Below are positions 9,301 to 17,619 of a stretch of 64,000 nt of DNA, piece after piece. The notes under the pieces are model-generated. The model worked only from the letters and a program-made list of their open reading frames with translations, did no database searches and was not told where the DNA came from. The position numbers were made by a program, and so were the translations under genes. Location of the stretch: the NCBI RefSeq assembly GCF_900636825.1, contig NZ_LR134318.1, forward strand, positions 4,522,001 to 4,586,000. The letters are read 5' to 3'. This DNA is from Pseudomonas fluorescens (GTDB lineage: Bacteria > Pseudomonadota > Gammaproteobacteria > Pseudomonadales > Pseudomonadaceae). How positions within the stretch are numbered: position 1 is the stretch's first letter; each line of letters opens with the position of its first letter.

Positions 9301-9637
9301 TCAATTGCCGCACCGGGCGCACCTCAACGCTGCCGACCCGCGCTGCCGGAATATGCCCGGCGACCTGAATCGCTTCGTTGAGATCCTTGGCGTCGATCAG
9401 GTAAAACCCGGCCAATTGCTCTTTTGTCTCGGCGAACGGGCCGTCGGTGATCGACAACTTGCCGTTGCGCATCCGTACGGTGGTTGCGGTTTGCACAGAC
9501 TCCAGCGCTTCCGCCGCCACCATCCGCCCGCTGCCCTGAATCGACTCGGCGTAAGCCCAGCATTCGGCATCTTCCGGGCTGTCGGGAGATGAGTGCAGCA
9601 CGTGCTCATCGCTGTAGACCAGACATAAATACTTCAT
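9293..9637 (-). CDS. YciI/DGPF-family protein linked to ECF42 sigma
   Basis: Protein of 114 residues from the ATG at 9637, chosen because AGGAGAACGCC directly precedes it; an upstream in-frame start would add nine residues without a ribosome site. It has the family pattern MKYLCLVY at the N-terminus and the DGPF motif (ITDGPFAETKEQLAGFYLID). DGPF proteins accompany ECF42 sigma factors in many bacteria; their biochemical role is unsettled. The coding sequence overlaps the sigma gene by 8 bases, pointing to translational coupling. Confidence 0.9.
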   Translation of the reverse strand: MKYLCLVYSDEHVLHSSPDSPEDAECWAYAESIQGSGRMVAAEALESVQTATTVRMRNGKLSITDGPFAETKEQLAGFYLIDAKDLNEAIQVAGHIPAARVGSVEVRPVRQLNV

Positions 9638-9677
9638 GGCGTTCTCCTGAATCGAACGACTCAACTATGGCTGAAGA

Positions 9678-10103
9678 TCAGGGAGTCACATCGAACAGCG
9701 TCGCGCCGCTCATCGGATCGAACGGCGCCGACCAGTGTTCGTGAGCAATTTTCCACGCCCCACCGACCTGGCGATAGCACGCGGTGACGCGCATCCAGCA
9801 GCTCTGGGTTTCACCCTTGTCGTTGGTGCCGCCGCAGTTGGCGACCCAATGGGCAAAGGCGATGGTCTCGGCGCTTTCGATGGCGATTTCATGGAATTCG
9901 AAAATGTGCGGGCCGGGGCACATCTCCATGCACTCGACCCAGTGCGCGCGGTAGGCCGCTTTGCCCTTGAATTGCAGGGCCTTGATCGCATCGAACGAGA
10001 CGATGTCATCGGCATACAGCGCCATGACTTTCTCGACATCCTTGTTCATCACGGCGTCGCGGTAGGTGTTGATCAGGTTCTGGATATCACTTTGTGCGCT
10101 CAT
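9678..10103 (-). CDS. SnoaL/NTF2-like fold protein, first gene of the ECF42 operon
   Basis: Protein of 141 residues with the cone-shaped NTF2/SnoaL-like fold, judged from the pattern IQNLINTYRDAVMNKDVEKVMALYADDIVSFD and the C-terminal RQVGGAWKIAHEHWSAP. Members include ketosteroid-isomerase-like and YybH-like proteins; the substrate is not predictable. A GGAGAACACC ribosome site lies upstream. It is 40 bases upstream of the YciI gene on the same strand and is preceded by a candidate ECF42 promoter, so it is probably the first gene of an autoregulated unit. Confidence 0.85.
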   Translation of the reverse strand: MSAQSDIQNLINTYRDAVMNKDVEKVMALYADDIVSFDAIKALQFKGKAAYRAHWVECMEMCPGPHIFEFHEIAIESAETIAFAHWVANCGGTNDKGETQSCWMRVTACYRQVGGAWKIAHEHWSAPFDPMSGATLFDVTP

Positions 10104-10140
10104 GGTGTTCTCCGTGGTTTTTGTTGGGAAGACACCTTTA

Positions 10141-10167
10141 GTCGTTTGCCCTTTTCGCAGATCGACA
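10141..10167 (-). promoter_or_regulatory. candidate ECF42-dependent promoter
   Basis: On the minus strand TGTCGA (10162-10167) is followed after 17 bases by CGAC (10141-10144), 37 bases upstream of the SnoaL-like start codon. This fits the ECF42 promoter motif I recall from the literature (-35 TGTCGA, -10 CGAC or CGTC). The motif match is seen; recognition by the local sigma factor is inferred. Confidence 0.65.
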
Positions 10168-10244
10168 GGCCAAACAAAAATATTTCACAGCGCCAATATC
10201 GCTAGAATCCGAGGCTCACTCTTTGTAGGAAAAAGGAAATTCAC

Positions 10245-10730
10245 GTGTCAGCCAGACTCGTGCCGTACGACAGCCTGAACGCTCTGCAGCGCCAGCAAGT
10301 CGAGGCAATTGAAATCCATGCCGAGCAGATCAAATTTTCCGGCGATATCCACGGTGCGTTGCACACCTTGCTGTCGAAACCCGGTCCCGGCGTGAAAGGT
10401 TTTGCCCTGCTCGCGGACGACGTGCCAGTGGCGTTTCTGCTGCTCAAGCGCCCGCCGGTGTTACCGGCGTGGGCCGACGAACACAGCGCCACATTGCATG
10501 CGCTGCAAGTCGATCGCCGCGCGCAGGGAAAGGGTTATGGCAAGGCGTGTCTACAAGCGCTGCCCGCCGTCGCCCGCGAGGCGTGGCCGGAGATCAAGGG
10601 GCTGGAATTGTCGGTGGACGCTGACAACGAAGCGGCCATCGCGCTGTATGTCAAACATGGCTATGTCGACAGCGGTGAAGCGTACAAGGGCCGGATTGGC
10701 TATGAGCGGCGGATGGGGCTGTTTTTCTGA
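10245..10730 (+). CDS. GNAT-family N-acetyltransferase
   Basis: Acetyl-CoA-dependent acyltransferase of 161 residues. The start is a GTG at 10245 behind AGGAAAAAGGAAATTC, the best ribosome site available. The acetyl-CoA pyrophosphate loop is visible as VDRRAQGKGYGKACLQAL, with ADNEAAIALYVKHGYVDSGE as the following GNAT motif B. The substrate is unknown. It is divergent from the ECF42 operon with 141 bases between; a long palindrome follows. Confidence 0.9.
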   Translation: MSARLVPYDSLNALQRQQVEAIEIHAEQIKFSGDIHGALHTLLSKPGPGVKGFALLADDVPVAFLLLKRPPVLPAWADEHSATLHALQVDRRAQGKGYGKACLQALPAVAREAWPEIKGLELSVDADNEAAIALYVKHGYVDSGEAYKGRIGYERRMGLFF

Positions 10731-10783
10731 GCGTCGAAAAATCCTGAACCTGCACAACCTCTACTGACACACGACAGTTCACG

Positions 10784-10898
10784 TGTAGGAGCTGCCGAAG
10801 GCTCGGGCCGCGTTCGGACGATCTTTTGATCTTGATGTTCTTAACAGCAAGATCAAAAGATCGTCCGAACGCGGCCCGAGCCTTCGGCAGCTCCTACA
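10784..10898. repeat. extended REP variant (type B), perfect 50-base arms
   Basis: Arms 10784-10833 and 10849-10898 are exact reverse complements around a 15-base loop. Compared with the common REP unit, the inner part CTGCGATC is replaced by CTCGGGCCGCGTTCGGACGA before the TC. A related arm occurs at 28866-28914. It lies between convergent GNAT genes. Confidence 0.92.
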
Positions 10899-10925
10899 GG
10901 GGTATTCATTCAGAAAGTCAGAAAG

Positions 10926-11414
10926 TCAGAGGGTCAGGACCATCTCGTGCCACGCCATGCCGCCGTGGTCGGACTCGGACGGTTTGATGTAGGCAAAACC
11001 AAACCCGGCGTACAGCGCGATGTGGCGTTCCTTGCACATCAGGTGAATCGTGGCTTTATCCATGCCGCGCATACGTTCGATGAATTCGCCCAGCACGCGT
11101 TTGGCCAGGCCCTGCCCCTGGTAATCCGGATGAACCACCACGGACATGATCACCACATTCGGGCCTTTCGGGTCGTGGCCGATCAGTTCCTTGAAGGCTT
11201 CGTCGGACATCTGCACATCAAATGCCGCGCCGGAATTGATGAAGCCGGCGACCACACCGTCGACCTCGGCGACGACGAAACCGTCCGGCCAGGTGGCAAT
11301 GCGCGTGGCGATCTTCTCGCGGGTGGCGGCTTCGTCACCTTCGTAGGCGACGGTTTCGATGGCGTAGCAGCGATCCAGATCGGCGGCGCTGACGTTGCGA
11401 ATCACGGTGTTCAT
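10926..11414 (-). CDS. GNAT-family N-acetyltransferase
   Basis: Acetyltransferase of 162 residues beginning MNTVIRNVSAADLDRCYAIE; the ATG at 11414 matches the usual family start, and longer in-frame readings upstream have no family similarity. The acetyl-CoA loop is VVVHPDYQGQGLAKRVLGEF, followed by CKERHIALYAGFGFAY. The pattern (residues in the central VMSVVVHP strand and the arylalkylamine-acetyltransferase-like order) resembles bacterial proteins annotated as AANAT-like GNATs, but the substrate is not known. It is on the minus strand, downstream of the GyrI-like gene by 85 bases. Confidence 0.88.
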   Translation of the reverse strand: MNTVIRNVSAADLDRCYAIETVAYEGDEAATREKIATRIATWPDGFVVAEVDGVVAGFINSGAAFDVQMSDEAFKELIGHDPKGPNVVIMSVVVHPDYQGQGLAKRVLGEFIERMRGMDKATIHLMCKERHIALYAGFGFAYIKPSESDHGGMAWHEMVLTL

Positions 11415-11499
11415 GGCGGCTCGGAAATCAATGGAGTAAGGCCCAAAGGATAAAGCAGAACAGCCGGGCGGACACGCTCTGCCTCGGCTCGCACCGCCA

Positions 11500-11985
11500 T
11501 CAACCCTTGAGCGGTAGCCAGATTTCCAGAGTGCCGGTGTTGAGCTTCGGGTTGAAATCCTCACTGTAACGTTCGAATTCCGGCGCATCCGCCGCCTCGT
11601 GACCGGACTGCGGCAGCCAGGTGTTCCAGATGTACTGGAAAGTGGCAGGCAGTTGCGTCAACGGCCCCTCGTGCTCGAAGACCGCGTATTGCTGCGGCTG
11701 GATTTCAACCCAGCGGTATTGCTCGGGCAGGTCATCGAACTTTTCGATCTGCACGCCGGCGATGTATTCGAAACCGCCCTCGCCGTCCGCGTTGCAGCAA
11801 ACGCCGTAGGTCACTTCATTGACCTGCGCGGGAATTCTACCCAAGTGCGGAATCAGCTTTTCCCACAACTGCGGGATGTCCTCGGTGGTGTCCTGGGTAA
11901 AACGCCCCCCGAAACCGGCAATCAACAGAAATTGCCCATGTTCGAAGCGAGGTCCAGCCACATCGACGCGTGTTTGCTCATCCAT
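11500..11985 (-). CDS. GyrI-like/AraC effector-binding domain protein
   Basis: Stand-alone small-molecule-binding-type domain of 161 residues, starting MDEQTRVDVAGPRF at 11985 after a GGAGTCGCGTC ribosome site. The core pattern with YIAGVQIEKFDDLPEQY and a C-terminal FNPKLNTGTLEIWLPL matches GyrI-like/BacR effector-binding domains. Such proteins bind hydrophobic or cationic compounds or act on gyrase; here no DNA-binding domain is attached. Conserved tryptophan and glutamate residues in the W-P/E-W region are present. The function is inferred only at family level. Confidence 0.85.
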   Translation of the reverse strand: MDEQTRVDVAGPRFEHGQFLLIAGFGGRFTQDTTEDIPQLWEKLIPHLGRIPAQVNEVTYGVCCNADGEGGFEYIAGVQIEKFDDLPEQYRWVEIQPQQYAVFEHEGPLTQLPATFQYIWNTWLPQSGHEAADAPEFERYSEDFNPKLNTGTLEIWLPLKG

Positions 11986-12053
11986 GACGCGACTCCTTGG
12001 AACGGAAAGTGGGTTCGGCTGGGAGTATAGGAAGCCCGAACCGTTTCGCACGC

Positions 12054-12716
12054 TTACAGGGAATGCAACTGCTCGACGGCGCCCGAGCCGACAAACTCGT
12101 TGTAACCGGAAACGATCACGTACACCGCGAAATAGCAGAAGATCGCTGCAGATGCCATGTAGGAATAGCGCAATAGTTTGTCGCCCAAGAGCTTGCCGCC
12201 GTGGCTCGCAGCGAAACACAAGCCCGCCGACCACAGCAGCCCGGCACAAAGAAAACCGCCGAGAAACAGCGCTGAGCTCAACGGGCCACCGCCACCGGAG
12301 CGGGCGATCAGCGTACCGCCTACCGCGGCAAACCAAAGAATCGCGCTGGGCGATGACATCGCCAGAAATATCCCCCGGAAGAATTCCTTGCGATGAGACT
12401 TCTGCCCTACGTCTGCTGTCTCGGCCAACAACGCTTCGTGATGAATCGCCGAATAGATCATCTTTGCAGCGAAGTAGATCAGCAACGCCGAACCGCCGAT
12501 CCAAAGCACCCAGCGCACGCTTTCGTACTGCAACAAAACGGTCATGCCGGCCAGCGCCAACACCGCGTAAACCAAGTCGCCGACGCAAGTGCCGAGACCA
12601 AGAGCGAAGCCCTGAAAATAACCGCGCTGCATCGCCAATGTGATCATCGCGATGTTGGCTACGCCGATGTCCAGGCACAGCGAAAGGCTCAGCAAGAAGC
12701 CGCTGGTGAATTCCAT
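12054..12716 (-). CDS. LysE/RhtB-family amino acid exporter
   Basis: Inner-membrane exporter of 220 residues. The first membrane segment contains the family pattern SLCLDIGVANIAMITLAMQRG, and about six hydrophobic segments are visible. The second half shows PSAILWFAAVGGTL, the conserved proline-containing element of the family. These proteins export amino acids or derivatives; the substrate is not predictable. It is divergent from alaC with 140 bases between starts, which may be functionally relevant because AlaC makes alanine, but that link is only inference. Confidence 0.88.
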   Translation of the reverse strand: MEFTSGFLLSLSLCLDIGVANIAMITLAMQRGYFQGFALGLGTCVGDLVYAVLALAGMTVLLQYESVRWVLWIGGSALLIYFAAKMIYSAIHHEALLAETADVGQKSHRKEFFRGIFLAMSSPSAILWFAAVGGTLIARSGGGGPLSSALFLGGFLCAGLLWSAGLCFAASHGGKLLGDKLLRYSYMASAAIFCYFAVYVIVSGYNEFVGSGAVEQLHSL

Positions 12717-12856
12717 CTACCGATTTCCTTGGCGCAAAATTTGTTTACAAACAGGCTGGACAGTATGCCATCACTGCCCTTATCTTCCGCCACAGGTCAC
12801 CGCAGTGACCAGCGTCGCTCGGACGGTTCCGGGCGCTTACGTTATCCGAGGCAACA

Positions 12857-14065
12857 ATGGCCGAACAAGGTTCGCCGCGCCGCTTTGCGCGCATAGATCG
12901 ACTCCCCCCTTACGTTTTCAACATCACCGCCGAGCTGAAAATGGCCGCTCGCCGTCGTGGTGAAGACATCATCGACTTGAGCATGGGCAACCCCGACGGC
13001 GCCACGCCGCCGCACATTGTCGAAAAGCTCGTGCAAGTCGCTCAGCGTGAAGACACCCACGGTTACTCAACGTCCAAGGGCATTCCGCGCCTGCGCCGGG
13101 CGATTTCCAACTGGTACAAGCAACGTTACGAGGTCGATATCGACCCGGAAAACGAAGCCATTGTCACCATTGGTTCCAAGGAAGGCCTGGCGCATTTGAT
13201 GTTGGCGACCTTGGATCAGGGCGACACCGTGCTGGTCCCGAACCCGAGCTACCCGATCCACATCTACGGCGCGGTGATTGCCGGCGCCCAGGTGCGTTCG
13301 GTGCCGCTGGTGCCGGGCGTGGACTTCTTCGATGAACTGGAACGGGCGATTCGCGGCTCGATTCCGAAGCCGAAAATGATGATCCTCGGCTTCCCGTCGA
13401 ATCCGACCGCGCAATGCGTGGAGCTGGATTTCTTCGAACGGGTGATCGCCCTCGCCAAGCAGTACGACGTTTTGGTGGTGCACGATCTGGCCTACGCCGA
13501 CATCGTCTATGACGGCTGGAAAGCTCCGTCGATCATGCAAGTGCCGGGCGCCAAGGACATTGCGGTGGAGTTTTTCACGCTGTCGAAAAGCTACAACATG
13601 GCTGGCTGGCGCATTGGCTTCATGGTCGGTAATCCGGAACTGGTCAACGCCCTGGCACGGATCAAGAGCTACCACGATTACGGCACCTTTACGCCGCTGC
13701 AAGTTGCCGCAATTGCTGCGCTGGAAGGCGATCAGCAGTGCGTGCGCGATATCGCCGAGCAGTATCGCCAGCGCCGCAACGTGTTGGTCAAAGGCCTGCA
13801 TGAGCTGGGCTGGATGGTCGAGAATCCGAAGGCTTCGATGTATGTCTGGGCGAAGATTCCCGAGGCGTATGCGCATCTCGGTTCGCTGGAATTCGCCAAG
13901 AAGCTGCTGGCCGAGGCCAAGGTGTGCGTCTCGCCGGGCGTTGGTTTTGGCGAGTACGGCGATGATCACGTGCGCTTTGCGCTGATCGAAAACCAGGACC
14001 GGATCCGCCAGGCTGTGCGCGGGATTCGCGGGATGTTCCGGGCGGATGGCTTGGCCCCCAAATAA
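12857..14065 (+). CDS. alaC: alanine-forming aminotransferase AlaC
   Basis: PLP-dependent class I/II aminotransferase of 402 residues that converts pyruvate and glutamate to alanine and 2-oxoglutarate. The sequence follows E. coli AlaC closely from RIDRLPPYVFNITAELKMAA to FRADGL as I recall it. The PLP lysine is K244 in SKSYNMAGWRIG, preceded by the HDLAYADIVYDGW aspartate/tyrosine region. The ATG at 12857 follows a CGAGGCAAC context. It is a single gene; a REP repeat and a bidirectional terminator separate it from gntT. Confidence 0.94.
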   Translation: MAEQGSPRRFARIDRLPPYVFNITAELKMAARRRGEDIIDLSMGNPDGATPPHIVEKLVQVAQREDTHGYSTSKGIPRLRRAISNWYKQRYEVDIDPENEAIVTIGSKEGLAHLMLATLDQGDTVLVPNPSYPIHIYGAVIAGAQVRSVPLVPGVDFFDELERAIRGSIPKPKMMILGFPSNPTAQCVELDFFERVIALAKQYDVLVVHDLAYADIVYDGWKAPSIMQVPGAKDIAVEFFTLSKSYNMAGWRIGFMVGNPELVNALARIKSYHDYGTFTPLQVAAIAALEGDQQCVRDIAEQYRQRRNVLVKGLHELGWMVENPKASMYVWAKIPEAYAHLGSLEFAKKLLAEAKVCVSPGVGFGEYGDDHVRFALIENQDRIRQAVRGIRGMFRADGLAPK

Positions 14066-14073
14066 ACCTCCAT

Positions 14074-14162
14074 TGCAGGAGCTGCCGAAGGCTGCGATCT
14101 TTTGATGTTGATTGTTGAAATCAAGAGATCGCAGCCTCGTTTCACTCGACAGGCTCCTACAG
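14074..14162. repeat. REP pair with mixed arms (types A and C)
   Basis: The left arm is a type A unit with a C in place of T (TGCAGGAGCTGCCGAAGG); the right arm is the type C form with GCCTCGTTTCACTCGACAGG. The pair thus combines two REP variants. Confidence 0.8.
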
Positions 14163-14190
14163 GCGATTCTGCACCCAGATCATCACCCAC

Positions 14191-14219
14191 AAAAAAACCG
14201 CATCGCTGCGGTTTTTTTG
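14191..14219. terminator. bidirectional Rho-independent terminator
   Basis: Stem ACCGCA (14197-14202) with TGCGGT (14207-14212), flanked by A7 on the left and T7 on the right, so it can end both alaC and gntT transcripts. Confidence 0.92.
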
Positions 14220-14236
14220 TGCCTGCAAGCAGCTGC

Positions 14237-15592
14237 TTAAACGAACAGCGACAGCAGCAGGATAAAGCCCAGCGCGACGATGGACAGAATGGTTTCCATC
14301 GCCGTCCAGGTCTTGAACGTCTCGGCCACGGTCATGTTGAAATACTGCTTGACCAGCCAGAAACCGGCGTCGTTAACGTGCGACAGGATCAGCGAACCGG
14401 CGCCGGTCGCGAGTACCAGCAGCTCACGGTTGACGCCTGGAATCATCCCTACCACCGGCACCACAATACCCGCGCCGGTGATGGTTGCCACCGTCGCCGA
14501 ACCGGTCGCGATACGAATCACCGCGGCCACCAGCCACGCCAGCAGGATCGGTGAAATTTGCGCGCTGACCGCCATGTGGCCGATCACGTCGCCCACGCCG
14601 CTGGTCACCAGCATCTGCTTGAAGCCACCGCCGGCACCGATGATCAGAATGATCGCGGCGGTTGGCGCCAGGCTCGCATCCAGCCACTTGAGCATCTGGT
14701 TGGAGCCGATGCCCTGCTTGTAACCGAAGGTATAGAGCGACAGCAGCAACGCCAGCAGCAATGCCGAGATCGGGTGACCGATCATGTCCATCCAGGTGCG
14801 GAAGAAGTTGCCGTCCGGCAGCGCCACGTCCGCGAAGGTTTTCAGCAGCATCAGGAACACCGGCAGCAGCACGGTGACCAGCGTGATGCTGAAGCTCGGC
14901 AGCGGGGTCGACTCGTCGCTTTCGCGAGCCAGTTGATCGACCAGCTCCTGGTTCGGGTGACCGGGAATGTGCTTGGCGATGAATGTACCGAAGATCGGAC
15001 CGGCGATGATCGCGGTCGGCAGCGCAACGATCAGACCGTAGAGAATGGTCTTGCCGATGTCAGCGCCAAACACGCCGATGGCCAGCAGCGGGCCCGGGTG
15101 CGGCGGCACCAGGCCGTGCACCGCGGACAGACCGGCAAGCAGCGGGATACCGATCTTGATGATCGACACGCCGGTGCGGCGCGCAACGATGAAAACAAGC
15201 GGAATCAGCAGCACAAAGCCGATTTCGAAGAACAGCGGAATGCCCACCAGAAACGCGGCGAACATCATTGCCCATTGGACTTTGTCCTTGCCGAACGCCC
15301 GGATCAGGGTTTGGGCGATCTGATCAGCCCCGCCCGATTCGGCCATCATCTTGCCCAGCATGGTGCCCAGCGCGAGGATGATGCCGACGAAACCGAGCAC
15401 GCCACCGAAGCCGTCCTGGAACGCTTTGATGATGGTGCCGATCGGCATCCCGGAGGTCAGACCGAGAAACGCTGCGGCGATAGTCAGGGAGATAAACGGG
15501 TGCAGCTTGAATTTGGTGATCAGGACGATCAGTCCGATCACCGTTACCACTGCATCGAGCAGCAGAAACGTGTCGTGGGACATGCCAAACAT
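14237..15592 (-). CDS. gntT: gluconate permease, GntP family
   Basis: High-affinity gluconate:proton symporter in the inner membrane, 451 residues, with about 12-14 hydrophobic segments. Family features include GLSAVHGLVPPHPGPLLAIG and ASHVNDAGFW-like SHVNDAGFWLVKQYF near the C-terminus. An AGGAGACACCCCCA ribosome site precedes the ATG at 15592. It lies 82 bases downstream of gntK on the same strand, with its own candidate GntR operator in that gap. It supplies gluconate to GntK and thus feeds the Entner-Doudoroff genes further along the window. Confidence 0.93.
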   Translation of the reverse strand: MFGMSHDTFLLLDAVVTVIGLIVLITKFKLHPFISLTIAAAFLGLTSGMPIGTIIKAFQDGFGGVLGFVGIILALGTMLGKMMAESGGADQIAQTLIRAFGKDKVQWAMMFAAFLVGIPLFFEIGFVLLIPLVFIVARRTGVSIIKIGIPLLAGLSAVHGLVPPHPGPLLAIGVFGADIGKTILYGLIVALPTAIIAGPIFGTFIAKHIPGHPNQELVDQLARESDESTPLPSFSITLVTVLLPVFLMLLKTFADVALPDGNFFRTWMDMIGHPISALLLALLLSLYTFGYKQGIGSNQMLKWLDASLAPTAAIILIIGAGGGFKQMLVTSGVGDVIGHMAVSAQISPILLAWLVAAVIRIATGSATVATITGAGIVVPVVGMIPGVNRELLVLATGAGSLILSHVNDAGFWLVKQYFNMTVAETFKTWTAMETILSIVALGFILLLSLFV

Positions 15593-15652
15593 TGGGGGTG
15601 TCTCCTGGATTGTTGTTGTTATTAAAGCGGGTTAAACAGAAGTCGGGAGGAC

Positions 15653-15666
15653 AGCGCTATCTCTTT
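15653..15666. promoter_or_regulatory. candidate GntR operator, gntT promoter
   Basis: AGCGCTATCTCTTT; read against the Pseudomonas GntR motif AGCGCTA-N-CTT-N-GT it matches the first half and part of the second. Position: between gntK and gntT. Confidence 0.5.
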
Positions 15667-15674
15667 CAACATAC

Positions 15675-16208
15675 TCATACCGCCTGTTTCAGGCCGTTGG
15701 CCTGCCACCAGACGTGAGCCTGCAACGCCAGTTCTTCAACACTGTGGATCGATGCATTCAGTGCCAGGGTCAGCGGTTCGCCCTTGGGCGACTCGAGAGT
15801 GGCGAACTGGCTTTCGATCAGCGTTGCCGGCATGAAATGGCCTGGACGGTGGGACACACGTTCGGCGGCCACTTCAGGGGTCAATTCGAGAAACACGAAA
15901 CCCAGGCCCGGCAGGGCACTGCGCAGACGCTCACGATAAATGTGTTTAAGGGCCGAGCAGGTCAGCACCGGGCGCTTGCCCGACGCATCGACGCGACGCA
16001 ATTCATCGCACAGGCTGTCGAGCCAGCCGGCACGGTCGTCGTCGTTCAGGGGGATCCCCGCGCTCATCTTTTCGATGTTCGCGGCCGGATGGAAAGTATC
16101 GCCTTCAATGGCAGTGGCGCCGCTCAATTGGCACAGGGCCTCGCTGACGCACGTCTTGCCGCAACCGGCAACGCCCATGATTACCAGGGCGGTGATGGGA
16201 TGACTCAT
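15675..16208 (-). CDS. gntK: gluconokinase
   Basis: ATP-dependent kinase of 177 residues that makes 6-phosphogluconate from gluconate. The P-loop GVAGCGKT is at residues 12-19, followed by LCQLSGATAIEGDTFHPAANIEKMSAGIPL, the substrate-region pattern of GntK-type kinases, and LTCSALKHIYRERLR. Upstream lies a 215-base gap to gntR with two candidate GntR operators. The product enters the Edd/Eda pathway encoded at 37.7-56.7 kb. Confidence 0.94.
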   Translation of the reverse strand: MSHPITALVIMGVAGCGKTCVSEALCQLSGATAIEGDTFHPAANIEKMSAGIPLNDDDRAGWLDSLCDELRRVDASGKRPVLTCSALKHIYRERLRSALPGLGFVFLELTPEVAAERVSHRPGHFMPATLIESQFATLESPKGEPLTLALNASIHSVEELALQAHVWWQANGLKQAV

Positions 16209-16229
16209 ATAACACCTCAGCGCGCAGAC

Positions 16230-16243
16230 AGCGCTACCTTTGC
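16230..16243. promoter_or_regulatory. candidate GntR operator, gntK promoter
   Basis: AGCGCTACCTTTGC, matching AGCGCTA-N-CTT-N-G(T). It lies 21 bases upstream of the gntK start. Confidence 0.6.
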
Positions 16244-16381
16244 TAGCTATGACTCTAGTGCACAGGCAGAAGTTGCCGACGCCTTCTTGTCGTTTTTTTG
16301 GGTTGCAGCAGGTTCGTTCCCAACGCCAAAAAGCGAAGATCAGGCAGGACCTCGCTTACGCATTTGCAGCTGCATCAGGAC

Positions 16382-16395
16382 AGCGCTACCTTAGT
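16382..16395. promoter_or_regulatory. candidate GntR operator, gntR promoter
   Basis: AGCGCTACCTTAGT, a full match to AGCGCTA-N-CTT-N-GT. It lies 28 bases upstream of the gntR start, consistent with autorepression. Confidence 0.65.
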
Positions 16396-16423
16396 GCCTT
16401 GATTTTTGTTTGGCAAGCCGTCG

Positions 16424-17455
16424 ATGAACACCCCTAAAAACGATAAAAATACCCGCACCACCGGCCGTCCCACCCTGAATGAAGTCGCCCGCCTGGCCGG
16501 TGTCAGTCCGATCACCGCCTCCCGCGCCTTGCGCGGCGTCAGCACTGTGGCCACCGAACTGGTGGAAAAAGTGCAGAAAGCCGCCCTGGAACTCAACTAC
16601 GTCGTCAACCCGGCCGCGCGTGCGCTGGCCTCGGCGCAGAGCCATTCGGTTGTGGTGTTGGTGCCGTCGCTGTCCAACCTGCTGTTTATCGACACGCTGG
16701 AAGCCATCCATCGGGTACTCACGCCCAAGGGCTTCGAAGTGCTGATCGGCAACTTCCACTATTCACGCGATGAAGAAGAAAACCTGCTGCGTAACTACAT
16801 GGCTTATCAGCCGCGCGGGTTTCTGCTGACCGGGTTTGATCGCACCGAGAGCTCGCGACGGATGATCGACGCCAGCAACATTCCTTGCGTGTACATGATG
16901 GAACTGGACAGCGCCGCCGGGGTGAACTGCGTTGGGTTTTCGCAGTTGAGTGCCGGGGAAACGGCGGCGGAGCATTTGCTTTCGCGGGGGCGCAAGCGTC
17001 TGGCGTATATCGGTGCGCAGCTCGATCAGCGCACATTGTTGCGCGGCGAAGGTTTCCGTAAAGCGTTGCAGAAGGCCGGGCGCTACGACCCGGATCTGGA
17101 AGTGCTGACACCACGCGCCTCGTCGGTGGGCTTGGGCGGCGAGTTGTTTTTGCAGCTGTTGGCGGCGCATCCGGACGTCGACGCGATCTTTTTTGGTAAC
17201 GACGATCTGGCGCAAGGCGCGCTGCTGGAGGCGCTGCGCAACAACATCAGGATTCCCGAGCAAGTGGCGATCCTGGGTTTCAACGACTTGCCGATGTCCG
17301 AGCACATGGTGCCGCGCCTGAGCAGCATCAACACCCCGCGCGAGGCGATCGGCCGGCGCGCGGCGGAGCAGATGCTGACGTTGATGGCGGGAAACCGCGT
17401 TGCGCAGCCGGTCGAGGACATGGGTTTCGAGCTGAAAGTACGCGAAAGCACCTGA
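16424..17455 (+). CDS. gntR: gluconate-responsive LacI-family repressor GntR
   Basis: Transcriptional repressor of 343 residues. The LacI helix-turn-helix is at about 15-40 (TLNEVARLAGVSPITASRAL), followed by the hinge NPAARALASAQSHSV and a periplasmic-binding-protein-like effector domain. The ATG at 16424 is preferred over an in-frame TTG at 16406. It is divergent from gntK and controls, by inference from Pseudomonas precedent, gntK, gntT and itself. Gluconate or 6-phosphogluconate is the known family inducer. Confidence 0.92.
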   Translation: MNTPKNDKNTRTTGRPTLNEVARLAGVSPITASRALRGVSTVATELVEKVQKAALELNYVVNPAARALASAQSHSVVVLVPSLSNLLFIDTLEAIHRVLTPKGFEVLIGNFHYSRDEEENLLRNYMAYQPRGFLLTGFDRTESSRRMIDASNIPCVYMMELDSAAGVNCVGFSQLSAGETAAEHLLSRGRKRLAYIGAQLDQRTLLRGEGFRKALQKAGRYDPDLEVLTPRASSVGLGGELFLQLLAAHPDVDAIFFGNDDLAQGALLEALRNNIRIPEQVAILGFNDLPMSEHMVPRLSSINTPREAIGRRAAEQMLTLMAGNRVAQPVEDMGFELKVREST

Positions 17456-17466
17456 CCCCTGAAATC

Positions 17467-17503
17467 CCTGTGGGAGCTGGCAAGCCAGCTCCCACAGGTT
17501 TTT
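17467..17503. terminator. terminator made from a type D REP hairpin
   Basis: Stem CCTGTGGGAGCTGG (17467-17480) pairs with 17485-17498 around CAAG and is followed by T5. The same unit occurs as a repeat at 45577 and 53862. Confidence 0.85.
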
Positions 17504-17539
17504 GTGGTGGGCACAAATCCAAGGGTAAAACACGATCCC

Positions 17540-17619
17540 TGTAGGAGCTGGCGAAGGCTGCGATCTTTTGACCTTGCATTAAAAAGATCAAAAGATCGCA
17601 GCCTTCGGCAGCTCCTACA
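17540..17619. repeat. REP palindrome pair (type A)
   Basis: Inverted units around a 20-base centre. The right arm overlaps the end of the LysR gene, supplying its TAG stop at 17615-17617. Confidence 0.9.
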
